NCBI GenBank assembly: GCA_964603125.1
Contig: CAZRUA010000063.1
Coordinates: 1 to 21,052, forward strand
From: CAZRUA01 sp964603125
GTDB lineage: Bacteria; Bacteroidota; Bacteroidia; B-17B0; Aurantibacillaceae
Length of the DNA: 21,052 bases
Reading direction: 5' to 3'
Positions 13,011-20,870 of this stretch are shown piece after piece. Under the pieces are notes generated by a model. The model did no database searches. It saw only the letters and a list, made by a program, of their open reading frames with translations, and was not told where the DNA came from. The translations under genes were made by a program, and so were the position numbers. Positions within the stretch are counted from its first letter, which is position 1, and each line of letters begins with the position of its first letter.

Positions 13011-14366
13011 ATGCGTAAAGTACTCGATAGCAAAATCTTTAAGTTTATTTGGTCGGCGGGTTTGGCAGCAGGTATATTTTATATTTGCCCACCTTGCCTT
13101 GAAAAATGGATAACCGGGAGCATTTTAGTTTCTTTACTATTAATTATAAACCTGTCTCATATTATAGAACAATATGTAGTTGTAACACATATTTTTAGGT
13201 TTTTAGTCGGTGGACTTTTTATTTTCTCTGGATTCATAAAGGCTAATGATACCATTGGTTTCAGTTATAAGTTAGAAGAATATTTTGAAGTATTTAAAGG
13301 TGATTTCATTTCGATTTACGGTGAAGGTAATGCAAACTTTTTAACTGGAACATGCGATTTCTTTCACAATCACGCCACTTTACTTGCTGGTATAATATGT
13401 GTTTCGGAAATGATTTTAGGTTTTATGCTTTTAATTGGGTTCAAAAGAAACTTAACGCTTTGGTTGCTGCTAGCTCAAATTATTTTCTTTACCTTCTTAA
13501 CATTTTACTCGGCATGTTACAACAAAGTAACTCATTGCGGTTGTTTTGGAGATTTTTTAAAGTTAGAGCCTTGGGAAAGCTTTTGGAAGGATATTATTCT
13601 GCTTGTTTCCATTACCATTTTATTTGCAGGAAAAGAAAACATTAATCCTTTTGTCGGAGATCGATTTAATTTAGCGCTATTTGCTATTGGATTAATTGCC
13701 GCAGTTTGGTTTCCAATTCACACATATAGAAACTTACCTGTTTTTGATTTCCGTGATTATGCACCAGGTAAAAACATTTGCGAACAAATGGTGGCGGGAC
13801 CAAATTATAAACCTGCCGTTTACGAATCGGTGCTTATTTATAAAAATTTAAAAACAGGGAAAGATGAGGAATTTAACACCAAAAACTATCCTTGGAAAGA
13901 TACTTTAAATTACAAATGGGTTGATACCAAAAACAAAAAAGTAAAAGAAGCTGAAAACGCGCCTACAATAAGCGATTTAGAAATTAAAGACTTAGAAGGT
14001 AATACTATAACAGATAGCATATTAAAAAATCCAAACTATAATTTTTTAATTATTAGCTATGATGTTACAAAGGCTAGCAATGATAAAGATTTGCACAATA
14101 AAATAAATGAGTTTTACGAATTAGCTACAAAAAACAAAATTAAAATAACTGCACTTTCAGCTTCCTCAGCCGAACAAATAAACACTTATAAGCACGATTA
14201 TAACGCTTTGTATGATTTTGCTAACGCAGATGGTGTAGTTCTTAAAACGATGATTAGAAGTAATCCAGGCTTGATTTTAATGAAAGATTGCAAAGTAATT
14301 GCGAATTGGCATTATAACAATTTCCCGAACTTTACGAAGACGAAAGAGTTAATGACCAATAAATAA
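13011..14366 (+). CDS. BT_3928-type protein: DoxX/MauE-like membrane domain plus thioredoxin-like domain
   Basis: A 451-residue protein. Residues ~60-235 form a four-to-five-helix DoxX/MauE-like membrane domain starting at FLVGGLFIFSGFIKAND and carrying the MauE-type HCGCFGD motif (C176, C178), with nearby C169. Residues ~310-450 look like a thioredoxin fold outside the membrane (NYNFLIISYDVT, ending PGLILMKDCKVIANW) without an active CxxC. The first ~58 residues are two extra helices, with CPPC (C26-C29) at the end of the first. MauE-type proteins pass reducing equivalents across the membrane, so a disulfide-exchange role in the envelope is plausible but unproven. The triosephosphate isomerase gene I associate with this cluster in other Bacteroidota is not here. 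The 3' end overlaps the convergent DUF1294 gene by 35 nt. Confidence 0.82.
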   Translation: MRKVLDSKIFKFIWSAGLAAGIFYICPPCLEKWITGSILVSLLLIINLSHIIEQYVVVTHIFRFLVGGLFIFSGFIKANDTIGFSYKLEEYFEVFKGDFISIYGEGNANFLTGTCDFFHNHATLLAGIICVSEMILGFMLLIGFKRNLTLWLLLAQIIFFTFLTFYSACYNKVTHCGCFGDFLKLEPWESFWKDIILLVSITILFAGKENINPFVGDRFNLALFAIGLIAAVWFPIHTYRNLPVFDFRDYAPGKNICEQMVAGPNYKPAVYESVLIYKNLKTGKDEEFNTKNYPWKDTLNYKWVDTKNKKVKEAENAPTISDLEIKDLEGNTITDSILKNPNYNFLIISYDVTKASNDKDLHNKINEFYELATKNKIKITALSASSAEQINTYKHDYNALYDFANADGVVLKTMIRSNPGLILMKDCKVIANWHYNNFPNFTKTKELMTNK

Positions 14367-14682
14367 ATAACTGACAACTTAATAAACTAAACAAGGAAAC
14401 AGTTGAGACAACAATTTTAGAACTCAGATAAAAAATTACCACTGCATTCAAAATCATTAAGATCGGTATTCCTAAGCGAAATGAGGGTTTAGCACTTTTA
14501 TGATAAACAGGCCACTTCATTCCTAAATAAATACCTAAAGCTCCCATAAAAAAAGCAAGAAAAAACAAAACTCTTTCAGGTATTCTAGCTGCATTTCGTT
14601 TAGCTTGCAGCTTATCATAAACCATCATGAAATATGCAAGTAGATTTATAACACCAAAAATTAGATAAAACTTGAAGTCCAT
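14332..14682 (-). CDS. DUF1294 family membrane protein
   Basis: A 116-residue protein with about four hydrophobic helices and the DUF1294 hallmarks. YDKLQAKRNAARIPERVL follows the first helix, then comes a Gly-rich helix (FFMGALGIYLGM) and 'YHKSAKPSFRLGIPI', matching the family's HKT-K-x-x-F motif with Ser in place of Thr. The role of the family is unknown. The frame opens at 14745, inside the caspase gene, but the ATG at 14682 comes 1 nt after the caspase stop and begins directly with the first helix as in relatives, so it is preferred. The last 35 nt overlap the convergent BT_3928-type gene. It is the last gene of the htpG-caspase run. Confidence 0.85.
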   Translation of the reverse strand: MDFKFYLIFGVINLLAYFMMVYDKLQAKRNAARIPERVLFFLAFFMGALGIYLGMKWPVYHKSAKPSFRLGIPILMILNAVVIFYLSSKIVVSTVSLFSLLSCQLFIYWSLTLSSS

Positions 14683-14683
14683 G

Positions 14684-17600
14684 TTACCAAATTCTAAAAT
14701 CCATAATGGAGTTTTCCATTCTTGCATTAGGTTGCTGTATTCCATTACTGAGTAGTATAACTCTTTCCCTTATATAACTTTGTAATTCACTGAACATAAT
14801 TTTTCCATCTCCATTTATATCTGCGCTCATATTCTTCAATCCTTCCAAAAAACAATACGTAAACAATCCATTTTTCCAAGTTTCACTTTCCATTGCCAAC
14901 TCAGCTCCACCAGCAGATGCAAATACCGAAGCTCCTGTTCCCTTTCTCAAATCAGAGAATAATTCATTCATTAAATTGGAGGTGCTTTGCAAACCATTTG
15001 TATTGGATTTAATACCCGCCCCTGCATTTCTAAATTTAATATCTGATTTGCTGTCGCTATTATTGACAACCAATTGCTCAACTTCATCTTTATCAATTTC
15101 TCCGCTATGACATGCGTCAATTAAAATTACTTTTTTCAATGGAGCTATCCCATCCAACAAATCTTCTAATTTCTCATAGGGCATACCACCAATTTCTGGC
15201 TTATTAAAATCCATATTATAAGTTGCCAAATAATAATTCAAGTCCTTATCCAAAACACCATGCCCAGCAATTGTTAATAAGACAACATCATTCAATTTTG
15301 CTTTAGCTAACAACTCCTTTAAACTAAGAATATTTTCAATGGTAATTTGCTCGTCCACCAAAGTTCTGCTAAAAACCTCAGCATAAACCCCAGTTGCATT
15401 TGTAAGAAGCAATTGCTTAATATCATTAGCATCCTTGGAAGCATATGTTAAATTATATCTGCTGTCCTTATACTTACTATCACCTATTGTTATCAAATAC
15501 AAATTGGGTTTAATGGTATCTCTAGAATTCTTTACAATTACAACGTTTTCCTTATAACTTTCAGCACCAGCTTGATTTAAAACAGATAACTGAATCAAAT
15601 TTTTCCCTTCTGCTAATTGTACCTTAATTGACTTGTTTAAATCAGAAGTCTTCTCTTGTCTCAAATCAATACCTAAAGTACCGAACACTGGAACATTATT
15701 TACCAAAACATTTAGTCGCTCAAAGTTATACTTCGAATCACTTAAATTTAGATTTAATTCTACTTCCGAATTACTTGTTATTGAAGGTAGGTTCTCAAAA
15801 TTCAATATTTTAATCTGTGGCAAATGAAAATCCTCTTTCAACATATCTTCCGTGAAGCCTAACTTTTTAAGTCGCTTTAAATAAGCTTTGTGGTACAACT
15901 GCATCAAAGTAGTATCCTTACTTCCTAACTCTTTCAATACCAAATCAGGGCGGTTATACTTCAAATCAAATTGTTCAAGAGGATAAACCTTATCACCATA
16001 CTGAATAGAAATTTTGTTCAATTTGTTTTTTGAAGCGTAATAATATCCCTCTCGTGTTACATGAATAAATTCACTGTTTTTATAAAAAGAAGATTTCGTA
16101 ATCCAATCACCAGACAGATCCAAGAATTTAATTTCACCATGCGCATAATTAATTGAAACATTTCTTTTTGAACTAAACGGAAAAGTCAAATCGTAAAAGT
16201 AAACATCGTTCTCGGGAATAATACCCGAATAAGTTAAGTCTGGCACAGCCGAACAGTTTAGCGTATTAACAGTATATGTTCCCTTTCCATCGATGTAAGT
16301 CTTAAACAAATTTAAAATATACTTTTCCTTGGCACGCTCCTTACTCAAAAAATAAACCAGCTGTTTATCGCTAATGGGATTAAATAAAAAGTCTCCCTTG
16401 GCTTTCTTCGGATCATCAACCGAAATTTTCATTTCCAATTTTTCCTTTTTAAAGAAATCTGGATTTTCATGTGCCTCTTGCAATCTAAAAGGCAATACAT
16501 GCATTGGTAAATAACTATTTAATTGAACCAAACTATTTAAAAATTTCTCCGTGTAAATTTCACTAAACATGCTTTTGGCATCCCAATCGTCGCGTTTCAT
16601 ATAATGAAGTTGGCTACTAATCATGTACTTATCTCCCATAGTTGACAAATAAAAATCTCCTTTATACTTTTTCAAATGAATATACTTCCTGCTTGTACTG
16701 CAATCCCAATAATTTTGACTCAATACACCAATACGCATGTCATCAGATTCTTTTTGACCTTTTGAACTTAATGGAAAATTAACTCTTTCAAAATCTAACT
16801 TCCCATGATTTCTTAACATGGCCTCTACTATCCATGAACTAGACGAAGCAAAATCTTCCAAAGTATCCAGATAAACTGAGGTAGAAGATAAATTGGTTAA
16901 ATAGTTTCTTTCCGTAATTCTAACATTACCAGCTATATCCCAATTGTAATTATTAAAACACAAAAAACTATCACTAGCTGGCTTAAAACTTAATGTTCCA
17001 GGATGTATTAATGTAGTATCGATAGATGTTCGATATGGTTTAGATGTAAAGGTATTTAAATCGATTAAATGCGTACGATTATGCAAAACCAATTTATGCT
17101 GACTTAAAACTTCAGAATAATAGGTTTGCTCAGAGGTAAAGAGATCATAAATAAGCGTATCCAATAAAATAAATTGCTTCGGATAATATTCGAAACCATT
17201 TAAATTATACTTATCCACGCTGCAATTATAGGGTACACCGCTATAGCTTCTTAACTCTTGATAAACGTTTATGCTATAAACCATTGAATCATTTAGAAAA
17301 AGGACATGGTCTTTGGAATATGCATTTAGATTAGTTGTTCTTTTAGTATGTGTTTTAAAATTGTAACTTCTGTAATAATCCGATCGATCAATAGGAGTAA
17401 AAAAAATCTTTTTTTCATTAGGAAAATAATTGTAACCAAATATTTTAACGGAACCAATAGTATCAAAATCAGCACCAGTATTCAAATTATACATGACTAA
17501 ATCTTGCCCTGTTGATTGAATTAAAAGAGAATCTACTATCAATTGATTAAAAGAGGTGCTAATAAAATCATACCTCTTTCTTTCGACTTTCCCCAAATCC

Positions 17601-18130
17601 GATTTGGTAAATCCACTTGATATACGTTGATTCTCCTTTAGCTTATTTAATTTTTCAACATCGATAACCAACAATTCGTTATAAACATCGGTACTATCAT
17701 TTTTATCACTTTGACATACAACATAAACCAGATTATCACTGGTTAAGCTTTTAATGGGAAAACCTTGCAGATTAAGAATCTCTTTACCTGTTTTGAAATT
17801 GTAAACTATCGTTCTATTACATAATTCACCTATTTCACCCGTGGTTGCAACAATTAAATAATTACCATTAGCTGTAAAAAAAAGAGTGCTAGCTATACAT
17901 TGAGTCTGAAAAGACTGAAACAACATATTGTTGAATCTATCATAAGCATGAATGGTGGTTCTATCAGCCCTTACAATAAATTTACCAGAAGGGTGAATTG
18001 CGGCACCCCAAGCTTGTGTACTTAAAAAACCATTATCAATAATGGGCAAAACTTGCGCACACAAGTTTTGCCCAAAAAATAATTGTATAGCAAAAAGAAA
18101 ACTTAATAAAACCGATCTCGAATTTCGCAT
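14684..18130 (-). CDS. Large exported caspase-family (C14) protease with beta-propeller-like N-terminal region
   Basis: A 1148-residue protein. A signal peptide (cut after A25, Gln at +1) directs it out of the cytoplasm. Residues ~35-370 show propeller-like repeats (AIHPSGKFIVRAD, YDRFNNML, GNYLIVATTG, VYNFKTGKEI). Residues ~370-790 contain more beta-rich sequence that may be further blades. Residues ~790-870 look like an Ig-like sandwich. Residues ~874-1148 are a caspase domain with H957 in IAGHG and C1007 in DACHSGE, so the catalytic dyad is intact. An EF-hand-like loop, DINGDGKIMFSE (1104-1115), lies near the C-terminus and is common in this family. No type IX sorting domain follows, so a periplasmic location is likely. 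The gene starts 4 nt after htpG. Substrate and cleavage specificity are unknown. Confidence 0.88.
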   Translation of the reverse strand: MRNSRSVLLSFLFAIQLFFGQNLCAQVLPIIDNGFLSTQAWGAAIHPSGKFIVRADRTTIHAYDRFNNMLFQSFQTQCIASTLFFTANGNYLIVATTGEIGELCNRTIVYNFKTGKEILNLQGFPIKSLTSDNLVYVVCQSDKNDSTDVYNELLVIDVEKLNKLKENQRISSGFTKSDLGKVERKRYDFISTSFNQLIVDSLLIQSTGQDLVMYNLNTGADFDTIGSVKIFGYNYFPNEKKIFFTPIDRSDYYRSYNFKTHTKRTTNLNAYSKDHVLFLNDSMVYSINVYQELRSYSGVPYNCSVDKYNLNGFEYYPKQFILLDTLIYDLFTSEQTYYSEVLSQHKLVLHNRTHLIDLNTFTSKPYRTSIDTTLIHPGTLSFKPASDSFLCFNNYNWDIAGNVRITERNYLTNLSSTSVYLDTLEDFASSSSWIVEAMLRNHGKLDFERVNFPLSSKGQKESDDMRIGVLSQNYWDCSTSRKYIHLKKYKGDFYLSTMGDKYMISSQLHYMKRDDWDAKSMFSEIYTEKFLNSLVQLNSYLPMHVLPFRLQEAHENPDFFKKEKLEMKISVDDPKKAKGDFLFNPISDKQLVYFLSKERAKEKYILNLFKTYIDGKGTYTVNTLNCSAVPDLTYSGIIPENDVYFYDLTFPFSSKRNVSINYAHGEIKFLDLSGDWITKSSFYKNSEFIHVTREGYYYASKNKLNKISIQYGDKVYPLEQFDLKYNRPDLVLKELGSKDTTLMQLYHKAYLKRLKKLGFTEDMLKEDFHLPQIKILNFENLPSITSNSEVELNLNLSDSKYNFERLNVLVNNVPVFGTLGIDLRQEKTSDLNKSIKVQLAEGKNLIQLSVLNQAGAESYKENVVIVKNSRDTIKPNLYLITIGDSKYKDSRYNLTYASKDANDIKQLLLTNATGVYAEVFSRTLVDEQITIENILSLKELLAKAKLNDVVLLTIAGHGVLDKDLNYYLATYNMDFNKPEIGGMPYEKLEDLLDGIAPLKKVILIDACHSGEIDKDEVEQLVVNNSDSKSDIKFRNAGAGIKSNTNGLQSTSNLMNELFSDLRKGTGASVFASAGGAELAMESETWKNGLFTYCFLEGLKNMSADINGDGKIMFSELQSYIRERVILLSNGIQQPNARMENSIMDFRIW

Positions 18131-18134
18131 CAGC

Positions 18135-20033
18135 TTATTTAATCATCTCAACTGAACGACTAATAAAATTAGTCAACTCTTCTCCCTTTAATAATCCTTG
18201 AGAAAGCATTGCTAAATCAGTTGCCTGTTTGGTTAGTTGCTTTTGTTTTTCAACATCAGCTTCAGCAATAATTTTACTAATTAAAGGGTGATTACTATTT
18301 ACAACCAAATTATACATATCAGGTAATGAACCATAAAAATTCATTCCTCCACCACCCATTGCGCTCATATCCTTCATACGACGCATAAACTCAGGGCGAG
18401 TAATCATCATTGGGGCATCCTTCTCACTTAAACTTCCAAAATGCACGGTAAACTTCTCCTTTGGTACAACGCCCTCTACAACTGGTTTATAAGCATTTTG
18501 CTGTTCTTCGCTTAGCTTACTTGGTTGAGCTTCTTCTTTCTTAATTAACTTATCTACAGTATCTGCATCAACACGCACAAATTGAGTATCTTTTAATTTA
18601 CTCTCCATGTGATTAATAAAGTGCGAATCAAAAGGACCATCCATTACCAAAACATCATACCCTCTATCTTTCGCAGCTTTTATATAACTATATTGTTCAT
18701 CTATATTTGTGGTGTATAAATAAATCACTTTATTGTCCTTATCCGTTTGAACAGGTTTTACTTGATTTTCATACTCTTCAAATGTAAATAACTTACCATC
18801 GTGATTTTTTACAAGAGCAAACTTTTGTGCCTTTTCACTGAACTTCTCGTCGCTCAGCATTCCATACTCCACAAACAGCTTAATATCATCCCATTTCTTT
18901 TCAAAATCTGGTCGGTCTTTTTTAAATATCTCCTCTAACTTATCAGCTACCTTTTTTGTAATGTGCGCCGAAATCTTTTTCACATTTCCATCTGCTTGTA
19001 AATAACTACGACTAACATTTAAAGGTATATCTGGACTATCAATTACACCGCGCAAAAGAGTTAAAAAATCAGGAACTATATTTTCAACATTATCTGTCAC
19101 AAAAACTTGGTTACAGTATAATTGAATTTTATCTTTTGGTGGTTCAAACTTATTTGAAATTTTAGGGAAAAATAAAATACCCGTTAAATTAAAAGGATAA
19201 TCAACATTTAAATGAATGTTGAATAAAGGATCTTCAAATTGCATTGGATACAATTCGCGGTAAAAATTCTTATAATCTTCGTCCGTTAATTCAGTTGGTT
19301 TTTTAGTCCAAGCTGGAGTTGGATTATTGATGATATTATCAACTTCAATCTCTTTAGATTTTGGTTTTCCTTCTTCATCTTTGTTTTCTTCATCGTCAAC
19401 AAATTTCTTTTTTGTACCAAACTTAATTTCAACTGGTAAAAACTTACAGTATTTGTTTAATAACTCTTCAATTTTAAAATCTTCCAAAAATTCCTCACTA
19501 TCATCTGCAACGTGCAAAACAATGTTTGTTCCGCGTTCAGCCTTATCTTTAGCTTCAATAGTATATTCAGGGCTACCATCGCAAGTCCAATGAACACCTT
19601 GTGCTCCATCTTTAAACGATAAAGAGAAAATTTCCACTTTTTTTGCCACCATAAAAGCCGAATAAAAACCTAAACCAAAATGTCCAATCATAGCATTTGC
19701 CTCAGCCTTATCCTTATATTTTTGCACAAACTCCTCTGCCCCACTAAACGCAATTTGAGTGATGTATTTTTCAACCTCATCCTTTGTCATTCCAATACCT
19801 TTATCACGAATAACAATGGTTTTATCCTTTTTATTTACCTCAACCTCAACTTTACTGTCACCAATTTCACCTTTAAACTCGCCCAAAGCGGCTAAGGTTT
19901 TTAGTTTTTGGGTTGCATCTACCGCGTTACTTACTAATTCGCGAAGAAAAATTTCATTATCACTGTATAGGAACTTCTTAATAATTGGAAATATATTTTC
20001 CGTTTGTACATTAATTTTGCCTGTTGCGCTCAT
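18135..20033 (-). CDS. htpG: Hsp90-family molecular chaperone HtpG
   Basis: A 632-residue ATP-dependent Hsp90 chaperone of the cytoplasm, near the normal bacterial length. The N-terminal GHKL ATPase domain shows the catalytic Glu in RELVSNAVDATQKL (E32, N36), the nucleotide-binding DKGIGM (77-82) and the lid/glycine segment IGHFGLGFYSAFMV (116-129). The middle domain carries the 'NVSRSYLQ' segment with the Arg that contacts ATP phosphate. The C-terminal dimerisation domain includes a Met-rich stretch (RRMKDMSAMGGGGM), a client-contact region variable in the family, then NLVVNSNHPLI. The eukaryotic MEEVD tail is absent, as expected. It is the first gene of a minus-strand run: the exported caspase starts 4 nt after its stop codon. 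Confidence 0.97.
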   Translation of the reverse strand: MSATGKINVQTENIFPIIKKFLYSDNEIFLRELVSNAVDATQKLKTLAALGEFKGEIGDSKVEVEVNKKDKTIVIRDKGIGMTKDEVEKYITQIAFSGAEEFVQKYKDKAEANAMIGHFGLGFYSAFMVAKKVEIFSLSFKDGAQGVHWTCDGSPEYTIEAKDKAERGTNIVLHVADDSEEFLEDFKIEELLNKYCKFLPVEIKFGTKKKFVDDEENKDEEGKPKSKEIEVDNIINNPTPAWTKKPTELTDEDYKNFYRELYPMQFEDPLFNIHLNVDYPFNLTGILFFPKISNKFEPPKDKIQLYCNQVFVTDNVENIVPDFLTLLRGVIDSPDIPLNVSRSYLQADGNVKKISAHITKKVADKLEEIFKKDRPDFEKKWDDIKLFVEYGMLSDEKFSEKAQKFALVKNHDGKLFTFEEYENQVKPVQTDKDNKVIYLYTTNIDEQYSYIKAAKDRGYDVLVMDGPFDSHFINHMESKLKDTQFVRVDADTVDKLIKKEEAQPSKLSEEQQNAYKPVVEGVVPKEKFTVHFGSLSEKDAPMMITRPEFMRRMKDMSAMGGGGMNFYGSLPDMYNLVVNSNHPLISKIIAEADVEKQKQLTKQATDLAMLSQGLLKGEELTNFISRSVEMIK

Positions 20034-20069
20034 AATTCTGTTTAATTTTAATTAACATTGGCGCAAAGT

Positions 20070-20101
20070 CAAAGCCTATGCCATTGAACCTAAAATGACA
20101 A
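20070..20101 (-). promoter_or_regulatory. Candidate promoter of htpG-caspase-DUF1294
   Basis: On the minus strand TTG (20101..20099) lies 20 nt before TAGGCTTTG (20078..20070), a TAnnTTTG box with one extra base. Transcription would start near 20063 and give a leader of about 30 nt. No heat-shock operator such as a CIRCE inverted repeat is visible between the two divergent genes. Confidence 0.4.
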
Positions 20102-20116
20102 GATGACATTAAGAAG

Positions 20117-20147
20117 TTGATTTTTAGAGAAATTATTTATAAATTGG
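20117..20147 (+). promoter_or_regulatory. Candidate promoter of the gene at 20189
   Basis: TTG (20117-20119) lies exactly 20 nt before TAAATTGG (20140-20147), which differs from TAnnTTTG at one fixed base. The predicted transcript start is near 20152, leaving a leader of about 36 nt. Confidence 0.45.
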
Positions 20148-20188
20148 CTTGAATTTTGGTTAAGAAGGCAGTTCAAAGACACTAAATT

Positions 20189-20731
20189 ATGAAGAAATTT
20201 TACATTTTATTTTTGAGTTTTGTAGCAATCAAAAGCTTAGCTCAGGACACTACTTATACTTTAAAAGATTTTAAATTTTCTTACACGGTTCCTAAAACAT
20301 GGAAACATGTTGAATTTGGATCAGCCAATTGGGAAGATGCTGGGAAAAGCAGCGTATGTAAATGCGCCGGAACCATGGATATTTTTAAGATACCCAATGG
20401 AGACGACTATGACTACATTCATATGGTAATATACCCTAGTGATAAAAAAGGACAAAATGTAGAAAAACGTAGAGGTGCCTGGCAATATCGCTTTGTGCCA
20501 GTTGAGGATGGCGACAGTTTAAAAACAAACAGTTTATTATGGACTAGATTTACTTCAAAATTCACTACTACTGGCGGTGAAAACAGGTTTAAAGACTATA
20601 AGGTTTGGCAATTAAAAAGCAGATTTGGTAATACTTATTACACCATGTTTATTTGGGCAAAACCCACTATTTTTAAGGATTACGAAGGTAAAATTGAAAA
20701 TATAGTTAAGACGATTAGCCCAATTAATTAA
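20189..20731 (+). CDS. Secreted hypothetical protein, PsbP/MOG1-like fold suspected
   Basis: A 180-residue exported protein. The signal peptide (MKKFYILFLSFVAIKSLA) is followed by Gln at +1. The mature part opens with a strand-turn-strand containing FKFSYTVPKTWKHVEFG. It has a CKC pair (SSVCKCAGTMD) and a middle region of alternating strands (YIHMVIYPS, WQYRFVPVEDGD). It closes with 'YYTMFIWAKPTIFKDYEGKIENIVKTI', a strand plus final helix. That order resembles PsbP/MOG1-like single-domain proteins, but I cannot name a family. The gene is divergent from htpG and stands before the sigma-factor gene, which has its own promoter, so it may be a single-gene unit. The CKC pair could form a disulfide or bind metal. 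Confidence 0.72.
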   Translation: MKKFYILFLSFVAIKSLAQDTTYTLKDFKFSYTVPKTWKHVEFGSANWEDAGKSSVCKCAGTMDIFKIPNGDDYDYIHMVIYPSDKKGQNVEKRRGAWQYRFVPVEDGDSLKTNSLLWTRFTSKFTTTGGENRFKDYKVWQLKSRFGNTYYTMFIWAKPTIFKDYEGKIENIVKTISPIN

Positions 20732-20750
20732 ACTTTTTTCATAAAATAAT

Positions 20751-20781
20751 TTGGTGGTTTCAAAAAAACTTCTTATTATTG
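20751..20781 (+). promoter_or_regulatory. Candidate promoter of the ECF sigma factor gene
   Basis: TTG (20751-20753) lies exactly 20 nt before TATTATTG (20774-20781), one mismatch from TAnnTTTG. The transcript would begin near 20788 and have a leader of about 83 nt, in which I see no clear hairpin. Confidence 0.45.
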
Positions 20782-20870
20782 TAATACATTAACCAATAAA
20801 AAAACACGTCCGATAGAATACACTCTTACTTTTTAATTTAACAATTACAAACAAGTAAACAGTGTAGCTC

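Noticed and set aside
13352..13645. 97-residue plus-strand frame inside the BT_3928-type gene
   Set aside because: It is out of frame with the MauE-like membrane domain, which has the expected HCGCFG motif.
14684..20033. Caspase as the effector of an anti-phage defence system
   Set aside because: The caspase has a signal peptide and no sensor, nuclease, Argonaute, CRISPR or TPR partner nearby. htpG is a general chaperone. Nothing supports a defence role.
19327..20055. Several plus-strand frames antisense to htpG
   Set aside because: They are Ser/Leu/Phe-rich reverse-complement shadows of a highly conserved gene and have no start signals.
20034..20188. CIRCE-type or other heat-shock operator upstream of htpG
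   Set aside because: I could find no TTAGCACTC-type inverted repeat or other convincing palindrome in this gap.
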